From contig JBDTLT010000049.1 of the NCBI GenBank assembly GCA_039934635.1, positions 1 through 28,844 on the forward strand: DNA of 28,844 nt, written 5' to 3'. Below the pieces are notes generated by a model. It was not told the origin of the DNA. It made no database searches and saw nothing but the letters and a program-made list of their open reading frames with translations. This stretch comes from DATLFA01 sp039934635 (GTDB taxonomy: Bacteria > Actinomycetota > Acidimicrobiia > Acidimicrobiales > WLNW01). Made by a program: the position numbers and the translations under genes. Position 1 is the first letter of the stretch; each line of letters opens with the position of its first letter. Positions 15,482 to 22,533 of this stretch are shown in pieces.

Positions 15482-15865
15482 CTATGCCTCGCGGTAGCTC
15501 TTGAGCTCGACCACGTGGCCGTCGGGGTCGGCGACGTAGACGCCCATGCCGTAGCCCTGAGCACCCCAGATGCGCATCGGGCCGGCGCGCACCTCGAACT
15601 CGCCCGAGGCCACGAGCTGGTCGATATCGACCGACGGATCGAGCATCAGCGACACGTGATCGACGTTCTTCCCGGAGGGTTCGCCCGGCAGCAGGTCGAT
15701 CACCGCGGTGTCGTTGATCCGCATCGAGGCGAACGGCGTGTCGCCCCGGCGGTACTCCTCGAGCCGTGCGGGCTCCAGCCCGAGTTTGTCGTGATACCAG
15801 GTCGCGGCGCGCTCGACGTCGCGCACGATCAGTACGACGTGATCGATACCCCGGATCATCGCCAT
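15482..15865 (-). CDS. VOC-fold (glyoxalase/dioxygenase superfamily) protein
   Basis: This 127-residue protein of the vicinal oxygen chelate fold begins with MIRGIDHVVLIVRDVERAATWYHDKLGL, the classic first beta-alpha-beta module, and has VDHVSLML and YVADPDGHVVELKSY in the second. His9, the His of VDHV and the Glu of VVEL are the usual metal ligands, so a divalent metal site is likely. The substrate is unknown; the family includes lyases, dioxygenases and antibiotic-binding proteins. Start: the ATG at 15865 follows AGAGGTGAGG, and the ATG at 15859 is an equal alternative; longer readings run into murF. It starts 4 bases after the murF stop, so the two genes form an operon, though no shared pathway is evident. 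Confidence 0.85.
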   Translation of the reverse strand: MAMIRGIDHVVLIVRDVERAATWYHDKLGLEPARLEEYRRGDTPFASMRINDTAVIDLLPGEPSGKNVDHVSLMLDPSVDIDQLVASGEFEVRAGPMRIWGAQGYGMGVYVADPDGHVVELKSYREA

Positions 15866-15869
15866 GACC

Positions 15870-17180
15870 TCACCTCTCGAGCAATCGGGCGGCCAGGATG
15901 TCGAGACCGGCGACACGGCTGCCTTTCACCAGGATCGCGTCGTCCGGGCCGAGTTCGCCAATGCGTTCGAGCGCCTCGTCGATCGAACCGACAGCGGCCG
16001 CTCCGTAGGCCGGCGCGTCGACGGCGACCACCTCGATCCCGAGCGCCGCGGCGAGCTCGTACACGGCGCGGTGTTGCGCCTCACTCACCGCGCCCAGCTC
16101 GGCCATCACCCCGAGCACGGCCACCCGCCGTTGGGCCGGGATCGCATCGAGTGCCCGCAACGCGGCAGCCATCGAAGTGGGGTTCGCGTTGTACGAATCG
16201 TTGATGACCTGCGCACCCGATCGAGTGCGATGCAGCTCCATGCGCCACGGCGACGACCGCGGCGTACGCAAACCCGGCACCGCACTGTCGAGTGTCAGGC
16301 CGACGGCCCCCGCTACCGCGAGCGCGGCGAGTGCGTTGTCGATGTTGTGGGCGCCCCGCGTGCCGAGAATGACCGTCGCACTCCCCCACGGCGTCTTCGC
16401 CGTAAAGGTCGACGTGAGGTCGTCGTGGATCACCACATCGGCGGCCACGACATCGCCGCCGTCGCCGAACGTGAGCACTCGGGCACGCGTCCGGCGCGCC
16501 ATTGCGAGCACCCGCGGATCGGCGGCGTTCAACACCGCAACGCCATCGTCGGGCAGTGACTCGATGAGCTCGCCCTTGCCTTGCGCGACTGCCTCGATCG
16601 AACCGAACTGCTCGACATGCGCATCGGCGATGGCGGTGACGACACCGATGGTCGGTCGGGCGACGGCGCACAGTTGCTCGATGTGGCCGAGCCCGCGCGC
16701 CCCCATCTCGACAACGACTACTTCGACGTCATCGCGCGCATTGAACAATGTCAACGGCACGCCGAGTTCGTTGTTGAACGACTTCTCGCTGGCGAACGTG
16801 CGCCGCGAGCCCTCGAGCACCGACGCGATCAAGTCTTTCGTTGACGTCTTGCCCACGGAGCCGGTCACACCGACCACCGCGCCGGACATGCGCCGACGGG
16901 CCGCAGTACCGAGTGCCGCGAGCGCGTCTCGGGTCGAGTCGACCAGGATTGCGGTTGCCTCGATGTTCGGCCACGCCCCGCGCTCGCTCAAGTAGGCCGG
17001 TGCCCCGGCCGCGACCGCGGCACCCACGAAGTCGTGACCATCGCGATCGGCCACGATCGCCACGAACAACTGTCCCGCGACCAGCGCACGCGAGTCGTTG
17101 GTCGCACCGTCGACGGCGACATCGTCACCGACGACGGCGGCATCGGTCACCATCGCGATCTCTGACGCTCGAAACCTCAC
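15870..17180 (-). CDS. murF: UDP-MurNAc-tripeptide--D-Ala-D-Ala ligase
   Basis: MurF joins D-Ala-D-Ala to the UDP-MurNAc tripeptide, the last cytoplasmic step of the peptidoglycan stem peptide. The 436-residue product has all expected parts: the N-terminal domain with NDSRALVAGQLFVAI and DGHDFV, the P-loop TGSVGKTS (about 106-113), SFNNELGVPLTL, VVVEMGARGLGHIEQL, HNIDNALAALAV, INDSYNANPTSMAAAL and the C-terminal VLGVMAELGAVSEAQH and ILVKGSR. Start: GTG at 17180, or the GTG just before it at 17183; both place the first strand as in other MurF. An ATG at 17153 would remove that strand. Longer open reading upstream is antisense to ddl and is rejected. It diverges from ddl, whose product is the MurF substrate. 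Confidence 0.95.
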   Translation of the reverse strand: MRFRASEIAMVTDAAVVGDDVAVDGATNDSRALVAGQLFVAIVADRDGHDFVGAAVAAGAPAYLSERGAWPNIEATAILVDSTRDALAALGTAARRRMSGAVVGVTGSVGKTSTKDLIASVLEGSRRTFASEKSFNNELGVPLTLFNARDDVEVVVVEMGARGLGHIEQLCAVARPTIGVVTAIADAHVEQFGSIEAVAQGKGELIESLPDDGVAVLNAADPRVLAMARRTRARVLTFGDGGDVVAADVVIHDDLTSTFTAKTPWGSATVILGTRGAHNIDNALAALAVAGAVGLTLDSAVPGLRTPRSSPWRMELHRTRSGAQVINDSYNANPTSMAAALRALDAIPAQRRVAVLGVMAELGAVSEAQHRAVYELAAALGIEVVAVDAPAYGAAAVGSIDEALERIGELGPDDAILVKGSRVAGLDILAARLLER

Positions 17181-17186
17181 CACGGC

Positions 17187-17199
17187 AGTCTGACAGAAT
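17187..17199. promoter_or_regulatory. Symmetrical divergent promoter core between murF and ddl
   Basis: In the 25-base gap, CAGAAT (17194-17199, plus) lies 6 bases before the ddl GTG, and CAGACT (17192-17187, minus) lies 6 bases before the murF GTG at 17180. They share a 9-base palindrome, TCTG-A-CAGA (17189-17197). This spacing fits -10 elements of two leaderless mRNAs. Neither gene has a clear ribosome site. No -35 element was found. Confidence 0.35.
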
Positions 17200-17205
17200 G
17201 CCCCC

Positions 17206-18282
17206 GTGCCCGATGATCGCATCGACCTGATCGTGCTGTTCGGTGGCCAGTCGGCCGAACACGACGTCTCGCGCTCAACGGCACGCCATGTGCTGGGCGC
17301 CATCGATCTCACCAAGTATCGCGTCCAGGCGATCGGCATCACGCGCGACGGTCGGTGGGTGCAAGCCGACGACGCCATCGCCGCGCTCACCAAGGGCGTC
17401 GAGGCGCTGCCCGAACGGTTGTCACCCGACGGCCCCGCGTATGACCTGTTGCCGGCGGTCGGCGAAGCCGCCCACGCGGGGCGCACCGTCGTGGTGTTCC
17501 CGTTGCTGCACGGGCCCCTCGGCGAAGACGGCACGGTGCAAGGTCTGCTCGAGTTGGCCGGGGTGCCGTATGTAGGTGCCGGCGTGCTCAGCTCCGCGCT
17601 GGCCATGGACAAGGCCAAGGCCAAAGAAGTGCTCGCGTTCCACGGCATCGCGCAGGCCCATTCGCGGTCGATACACGAAAGCGAGTTCGCCGCAGCGACG
17701 CCCACCGAGTTGGTCGAAGTCCTCGGGCTGCCGATGTTCGTCAAGCCCGCCAATCTCGGTTCATCGGTCGGCGTCAGCAAGGCCAAGACACTGTCGGAGT
17801 TGCAGGCGGCGATCGACCTCGCATTCAGCTATGACGAGTGGATCGTCGTCGAAGAAGCGATCCAAGGCCGTGAGATCGAGTGCGCGGTGTTGGGCAATCT
17901 GCAACCGCGGGCGTCGTTGCCCGGCGAGGTCCGACCCAAGGCCGAGTTCTACGACTACGACGAAAAATACCTCAACGACACGGCGGACTTGTTGGTGCCC
18001 GCACCGTTGACGCCCGAAGAGACCGACGCCGTGCAGCGGTTGTCGATCGATGCGTACAAGGCGCTGCGCTGCGAGGGCATGGCCCGTGTCGACTTCTTCT
18101 ACGAGGAGTACGGCCGTGGGTTCCTGGTCAACGAGCTCAACACGATTCCCGGTTTCACACCGATCTCGATGTATCCCAAGATGTGGGCGGCGTCAGGCCT
18201 GTCGTATCCGCAACTCGTCGACGAGCTCGTGCAGCTAGCGATCGAACGCCACGGACGGCGGCGCCGGCGCACCGATCGGTGA
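17206..18282 (+). CDS. ddl: D-alanine--D-alanine ligase
   Basis: This ATP-grasp enzyme of 358 residues makes the D-Ala-D-Ala dipeptide for the cell wall. Motifs in order: LFGGQSAEHDVS (11-22), the glycine-rich HGPLGEDGTVQGLLELAGVP (102-121), YVGAGVLSSALAMDK, KPANLGSSVGVSK (180-192), EFYDYDEKY (247-255) and the metal-binding VNELNTIPGFTPISMYPKMW (308-327). The Tyr-containing FYDYDEKY loop is that of D-Ala ligases rather than of VanA-type D-Ala-D-Lac ligases, so normal vancomycin-sensitive precursors are inferred. The start is GTG at 17206, without a good ribosome site and perhaps leaderless. Its last 48 bases overlap the 3' end of the convergent tetR gene; the extra RHGRRRRRTDR tail lies in that overlap. 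Confidence 0.96.
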   Translation: MPDDRIDLIVLFGGQSAEHDVSRSTARHVLGAIDLTKYRVQAIGITRDGRWVQADDAIAALTKGVEALPERLSPDGPAYDLLPAVGEAAHAGRTVVVFPLLHGPLGEDGTVQGLLELAGVPYVGAGVLSSALAMDKAKAKEVLAFHGIAQAHSRSIHESEFAAATPTELVEVLGLPMFVKPANLGSSVGVSKAKTLSELQAAIDLAFSYDEWIVVEEAIQGREIECAVLGNLQPRASLPGEVRPKAEFYDYDEKYLNDTADLLVPAPLTPEETDAVQRLSIDAYKALRCEGMARVDFFYEEYGRGFLVNELNTIPGFTPISMYPKMWAASGLSYPQLVDELVQLAIERHGRRRRRTDR

Positions 18283-18876
18283 CAGCGCCGCCCGCAAGAA
18301 CGCCAACAACTCGCGGCGCAGCTTGGCCAGCGACGCAATCGACACGTCGATGCCCAGCGCCCGCTGCGCCTCGATGTCGGTCGCGACGCCGATCACCATC
18401 GAGTAGGTGAACAGCAACACGTGCGCCGGATCGGCGCGGCGCACGGTGCCGGCGCGCATCTCGCGCGCCAGCGCGGCCTGCGCCCGATCGACGAGGGGCC
18501 CGAGCCGCGTCCGCAGGTCGGCGGCGCGGCCTTCGCCGAGCCGGCTCACCTCGCGTACGAGGCCCAGCAACTCGGGCCGGCGTACGGCGAAGCGAAAGGC
18601 GGCGCGCAAGACGACCTCGACGCGGTCCTCGGCGAGCGCGGCCCGCTCGAGCGAGCGGTCGAGCGCTTCGGACAGCTCGGCTGCGCCGCGGGCGACCGCC
18701 GCGTCGAGCAGCGCCTGCTTCGATGGGAACCAGTAGAGGATCGTCTGTTTGGCCAAACCGAGCTGGTGGCCGAGGTCGTCGAGCGAGGTCGAGTCGAACC
18801 CGCGCGTGCCGAAGGAGCGGGAGGCTGCGTCAAGAATCCGCTGGTCAGTGCGCATCGGGGCAGTGAGCGTGGCCAT
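18235..18876 (-). CDS. TetR-family transcriptional regulator
   Basis: This 213-residue protein has an N-terminal TetR helix-turn-helix (about 8-55; RILDAASRSFGTRGFDSTSLDDLGHQLGLAKQTILYWFPSKQALLDAA) and a helical ligand-binding part unlike any subclass I can name. TetR proteins usually repress their own gene and a neighbouring operon until a small ligand binds. The divergent lipid operon suggests an acyl-CoA or related lipid as ligand; that is inference. Start: the ATG at 18876 lies 7 bases after TAGTAT, a -10-like element, which suggests a leaderless mRNA. The ATG at 18885 or a TTG at 18894 are possible but fall inside that element. The 3' end overlaps ddl by 48 bases. Confidence 0.88.
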   Translation of the reverse strand: MATLTAPMRTDQRILDAASRSFGTRGFDSTSLDDLGHQLGLAKQTILYWFPSKQALLDAAVARGAAELSEALDRSLERAALAEDRVEVVLRAAFRFAVRRPELLGLVREVSRLGEGRAADLRTRLGPLVDRAQAALAREMRAGTVRRADPAHVLLFTYSMVIGVATDIEAQRALGIDVSIASLAKLRRELLAFLRAALSPIGAPAPPSVAFDR

Positions 18877-18887
18877 CCGCGCCATAC

Positions 18888-18917
18888 TAGACAACCCTGT
18901 CTACCATTTGGTAGACA
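18888..18917. promoter_or_regulatory. Tandem palindromic operator for the TetR regulator
   Basis: TGTCTACC (18898-18905), spacer ATTT, GGTAGACA (18910-18917) is a perfect 8-base-arm palindrome. A third half-site, TAGACA (18888-18893), forms a second palindrome with TGTCTA (18898-18903), also with a 4-base spacer. Thus three half-sites make two overlapping operators, beside the probable tetR -10 (TAGTAT, 18889-18884 on minus) and upstream of the reductase TTG at 18983. Confidence 0.75.
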
Positions 18918-18982
18918 CTCCCCTTCAGCCACCTTGCAGGCAGAACGCGCGGGGCCCCACGCGAACGGAAAGGCACGGTTTC

Positions 18983-21385
18983 TTGATTCGGCAACGCCTT
19001 TCCGGCAAGCGCATCGCGATCACCGGTTCCACCGGCTTTCTCGGCACCGCGCTCGTCGAGCGACTCCTGCGCACGGTGCCCGACTGTGAGTTGGTGCTCG
19101 TCGTGCGCACTGGGCGCCGCAGCGCCGGCGATCGTGTCGCGCGCGAAGTCTTCCGCAACGACGCCTTCGAGCGCCTGCGCACCGAGCTCGGCGGGGCCAA
19201 AGCCTTTGACGAGATGGCCGCACGGCGCGTCGTGGCGATCTCGGGCGACGTCTCGATCGATGGCCTCGGTCTCGACGAGGACGGCCGTCGCGCCGTCGCT
19301 TCGTGCGACATCTTCATCCACTCCGCCGCGACGGTCAGCTTCGACTCCCCGCTCGACAGCGCGGTCGAGGTCAATTTGCTCGGCCCAGTGCGCATCGTGT
19401 CGCTGATGAACGAGCTCGGCTCGACCGCACACCTCGTGGCCGTCTCGACTTGTTATGTCGCGGGCAGCCGCCGCGGTGCGGCCCCCGAAGAGCTCATCGA
19501 CGAGAGCCCGTTCTTCGTCGACGTCGATTGGCGCCAAGAGGTCGACGCGGCGCGACGAGCCCGCCTCGACGCCGAAACTCTCAGCCGCACTCCTGAGCGT
19601 CTGAGCAAGTTCCGCAAGGGCGCTCGCCACGAATTGGGCGCGGCGGGCACACCGCTGCTCGCGGAAAAGACCGAGTCGTTGCGCGCCAATTGGGTCACCG
19701 ATCGCATGATCGCCGCGGGCCGCGCCCGAGCGTCGTCGCTCGGCTTCCCCGACGCCTACGCGTTCACGAAGGCCGTCGGCGAGCGCGCGTTGATCGACGC
19801 GCGAGGCAATGTCCCGGTGTCGATCCTGCGACCGTCGATCATCGAGTCCGCCATCGCCGAGCCGTTTCCGGGTTGGATACGAGGGTTTCGCATGGCCGAG
19901 CCGGTCATCCTCTCCTACGGACGCGGGCTACTCAGCGAATTCCCCGGTGTTCCCGAAGGCATCGTCGATGTCATTCCGGTCGATCTCGTTGTCGCCGCCA
20001 TCTGCGCGGTCGCGGCGCGCGGTGCCGCGGCCGACGCGCGGCCCGATGTCGTGCAGGTCGCGTCGGGGTCGGTCAATCCGCTGCGCTACGGGCGGTTGGT
20101 CGATCTCGTACAGAAGTGGTTCACCGAGCACCCGATCTACGACGACCGGGGCCAGGCCATCGCCGTCGCCGAGTGGGGCTTCCCCGGTCGCGGACGCGTG
20201 CAAAAGCAACTCAACCGGGCCAAGTCGGGTATCGGCCGCGCCGAGCGAGTGCTGTCGCTGCTCCCCGTCCGCGGCAAGCAGGCCGAGTTCGGCGCCACCC
20301 TCGAAGAGAAACGCGAACTCGTCGACCGCGCCCTCGGCTACGTCGAGCTCTACGGCGCCTACGCCGAATGCGAGGCGGTCTACGGGCTCGATCGATTGCT
20401 GGCACTGTGGGACTCGCTCGACGACGACGACCGCACGACGTATCCGTTCGACCCGCGTGCGATCGAATGGGACTCCTACGTGCACGGCATCCACCTGCCG
20501 AGCATCGTGGCACAAGCGCGTGTCAAGACCACGCCCGGAGCCCGACAGGCGCAACCGCGCGCCGAGCGCCTTCGTGCACAGGTCCTTTCCCCTGATCGCC
20601 ACATCGCGGCATTCGACCTCGAGAACACGCTCATCGCGTCCAACGTCGTCGCGTCGTATTCGTGGTTGGCGACACGGCGTTTGAGTCGCGACGACCGCGC
20701 CCGCTTCGTCGCCAAGCAGATGCTCGAAGGGCCGTCGTTGCTCAAGCTCGATCGTCTCGACCGCAGCGATTTCCTGCGTTTCTTCTACCGCCGCTACGAA
20801 GGCGCTCCGGTCGATCAGATCGACGAAGACGCCGCCGAGATGTTCAGCGATCTGATCCTCACCAAGTCGTTCCCCGCGGCCATCCGGCGCGTGCGCGAGC
20901 ATCGCCGCCTCGGGCATCGCACGCTGCTGATCACGGGCGCGCTCGACTTCGTCGTCAAGCCCCTCGCGCCATTGTTCGACGACATCGTCGCCGCGCGCAT
21001 GGGGACGACCAACGACCTGCGCCACGGGCTCAGCTACGACGGTCGACTCACCTATGTCCCGCCCACCGGCGAAGCCCGTTACCAAGCGTTGGTCGACTAC
21101 GCCGATGCCCACGGACTGTCGCTGAACGACTCGGTTGCGTATGCCGACTCCGCGTCCGACTTGCCGATGCTCGAAGCCGTCGGTTTCCCGGTGGCCGTCA
21201 ACCCCGAAACCAAGCTCGCGACGATCGCCCGCAAGCGCGGCTGGCTCATCGAAGACTTCCGCAAGTCGGGTGGCGCACCGCGCAAGCTGATGCCGATTGC
21301 GCCCATGCGTGATCAAGCCGAAGATCGCATCTCGGGCCTACTGGCCAGTGCATTGAATCGCTCGAGCGATCGGTCTCACCGATGA
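18983..21385 (+). CDS. Fatty acyl-CoA reductase fused to HAD-IB phosphatase-like domain
   Basis: This 800-residue fusion has two parts. The N-terminal 500 or so residues form a Male-sterility/NAD-binding-4 reductase: Rossmann motif TGSTGFLG (14-21), HSAATVSFD (about 113-121) and the catalytic Tyr259-x3-Lys263 (YAFTK), then a FAR C-terminal-like region. Such enzymes reduce acyl-CoA or acyl-ACP to aldehyde or alcohol with NADPH. The last 260 residues form a HAD-IB (SerB-like) domain: motif I AFDLENTL (Asp545, Glu547), LLITGALDF, and motif IV YADSASDLP (Asp722, Asp726). Motif I is DxE, not the usual DxD. The start is TTG at 18983, with AAAGG nine bases upstream; longer readings cross the operator and tetR. 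It is the first gene of a coupled operon; its stop overlaps the next ATG (ATGA). Confidence 0.88.
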   Translation: MIRQRLSGKRIAITGSTGFLGTALVERLLRTVPDCELVLVVRTGRRSAGDRVAREVFRNDAFERLRTELGGAKAFDEMAARRVVAISGDVSIDGLGLDEDGRRAVASCDIFIHSAATVSFDSPLDSAVEVNLLGPVRIVSLMNELGSTAHLVAVSTCYVAGSRRGAAPEELIDESPFFVDVDWRQEVDAARRARLDAETLSRTPERLSKFRKGARHELGAAGTPLLAEKTESLRANWVTDRMIAAGRARASSLGFPDAYAFTKAVGERALIDARGNVPVSILRPSIIESAIAEPFPGWIRGFRMAEPVILSYGRGLLSEFPGVPEGIVDVIPVDLVVAAICAVAARGAAADARPDVVQVASGSVNPLRYGRLVDLVQKWFTEHPIYDDRGQAIAVAEWGFPGRGRVQKQLNRAKSGIGRAERVLSLLPVRGKQAEFGATLEEKRELVDRALGYVELYGAYAECEAVYGLDRLLALWDSLDDDDRTTYPFDPRAIEWDSYVHGIHLPSIVAQARVKTTPGARQAQPRAERLRAQVLSPDRHIAAFDLENTLIASNVVASYSWLATRRLSRDDRARFVAKQMLEGPSLLKLDRLDRSDFLRFFYRRYEGAPVDQIDEDAAEMFSDLILTKSFPAAIRRVREHRRLGHRTLLITGALDFVVKPLAPLFDDIVAARMGTTNDLRHGLSYDGRLTYVPPTGEARYQALVDYADAHGLSLNDSVAYADSASDLPMLEAVGFPVAVNPETKLATIARKRGWLIEDFRKSGGAPRKLMPIAPMRDQAEDRISGLLASALNRSSDRSHR

Positions 21386-22533
21386 AGGCCCTCGTCTTCG
21401 AACGCAAGATCGCGAAGTTCGCCGCGGCAACCGTCGCCGGTCGCTTCGCACCGGGCAGTGGGGCAAAGTTCGGCCCGCTCAAGCTCAAAGATGTCGACGT
21501 ACCCGAGGCGCTCAGCCCTGATTGGGTGCGCTTCAAGCCGAGGCTGTCGGGCATCTGCGGCAGCGACCTCGCCACGATCGATGGCCATTCGTCGCGTTAC
21601 TTCGAACCGATCGTGTCCTTCCCGTTCGTGCTCGGCCACGAGGTCGTCGGTGATCTACCCGACGGTTCGCGCGCAGTCCTCATCCCCGTGCTGCATTGCG
21701 CGATCCGCAGCATCGACCCCGTGTGCCCGGCGTGCGCCGCCGGCAACATCAATCTGTGCGAGCGCATCGCATTCGGTCACCTCGAGCCCGGCCTGCAATC
21801 GGGGTTCTGCCGCGACACCGGCGGCGGCTGGTCGATCGCGATGGTCGCACACCGCGACCAACTGTTCCCGCTACCCAGCGACTTGTCCGACGAAGCCGCG
21901 GTCATGATCGAGCCGACGGCGTGCGCAATCCACGCGGCGCGCAAGGTGCACTGCGACACGGCGGTCGTCATCGGCTCGGGCACCCTCGGCCTGCTCACGG
22001 TGGCGGCATTGCGCGCCTACGGCAACGTGCGGACGATCATCGCAACCGCCAAGTACCGCGAGCAGCGCAGCCACGCTCGCGCGTTGGGTGCCGATGTCGT
22101 GGTCGAGCCGGCCGAGCTTTCGCGGGCAGTTCGCTCGCACACAAAGTCGATGGTCATCGGCAGCCAACTCACCGGCGGCGCCGACTGCGTCGTCGATTGC
22201 GTCGGCAGCAACGCGTCGCTCACACAAGCACTCGAAGTGGTCGGCCCTGGTCATGAAGTGCTCGTCGTCGGCATGCCCGCGCACGTGCATCTCGACCTGA
22301 CCACGCTCTGGCACCGCGAGACAGCGATTCGTGGTTGCTACGCCTACACGCGAGACGATTTCGACGCGGCGCTCACGCTCGTGCAACAGGCCAATCTGGG
22401 CTCCCTCGTCAGCGCCACCTACCCGCTCGACCGATATGAAGACGCGATCACCCACGCCGCCAACGCCGGCCCGCGCGGCGCCGTCAAGATCGCGTTCGAC
22501 CTCCGCACCGAGAAGCAACGCAAGGACTACTAA
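21382..22533 (+). CDS. Zinc-type medium-chain alcohol dehydrogenase
   Basis: This 383-residue MDR-superfamily dehydrogenase probably interconverts an alcohol and an aldehyde or ketone with NAD(P)H. The catalytic zinc site is seen as GICGSD (Cys59) and GHE (His86, Glu87). The structural zinc lobe shows CPACAAGNINLC (Cys115, 118, 126), with Asp112 where the first of four cysteines normally stands. The Rossmann motif VVIGSGTLG lies at 195-203, followed by a long loop. The N-terminus carries an extra segment (AKFAAATVAGRFAPGSGAKFG) compared with common ADHs. It is translationally coupled on both sides: ATGA with the reductase gene, TAATG with the LarA-like gene. In this operon it could act on the reductase product, but the substrate cannot be read from sequence. 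Confidence 0.88.
   Translation: MKALVFERKIAKFAAATVAGRFAPGSGAKFGPLKLKDVDVPEALSPDWVRFKPRLSGICGSDLATIDGHSSRYFEPIVSFPFVLGHEVVGDLPDGSRAVLIPVLHCAIRSIDPVCPACAAGNINLCERIAFGHLEPGLQSGFCRDTGGGWSIAMVAHRDQLFPLPSDLSDEAAVMIEPTACAIHAARKVHCDTAVVIGSGTLGLLTVAALRAYGNVRTIIATAKYREQRSHARALGADVVVEPAELSRAVRSHTKSMVIGSQLTGGADCVVDCVGSNASLTQALEVVGPGHEVLVVGMPAHVHLDLTTLWHRETAIRGCYAYTRDDFDAALTLVQQANLGSLVSATYPLDRYEDAITHAANAGPRGAVKIAFDLRTEKQRKDY

Noticed and set aside
17181..17786. N-terminal extension of murF by about 200 residues
   Set aside because: It is antisense to ddl and unlike any MurF domain; the conserved MurF start fits GTG 17180.
18749..18982. Longer start for the acyl-CoA reductase
   Set aside because: It would run across tetR and the operator; the Rossmann motif begins within 14 residues of the TTG at 18983, which has a ribosome site.
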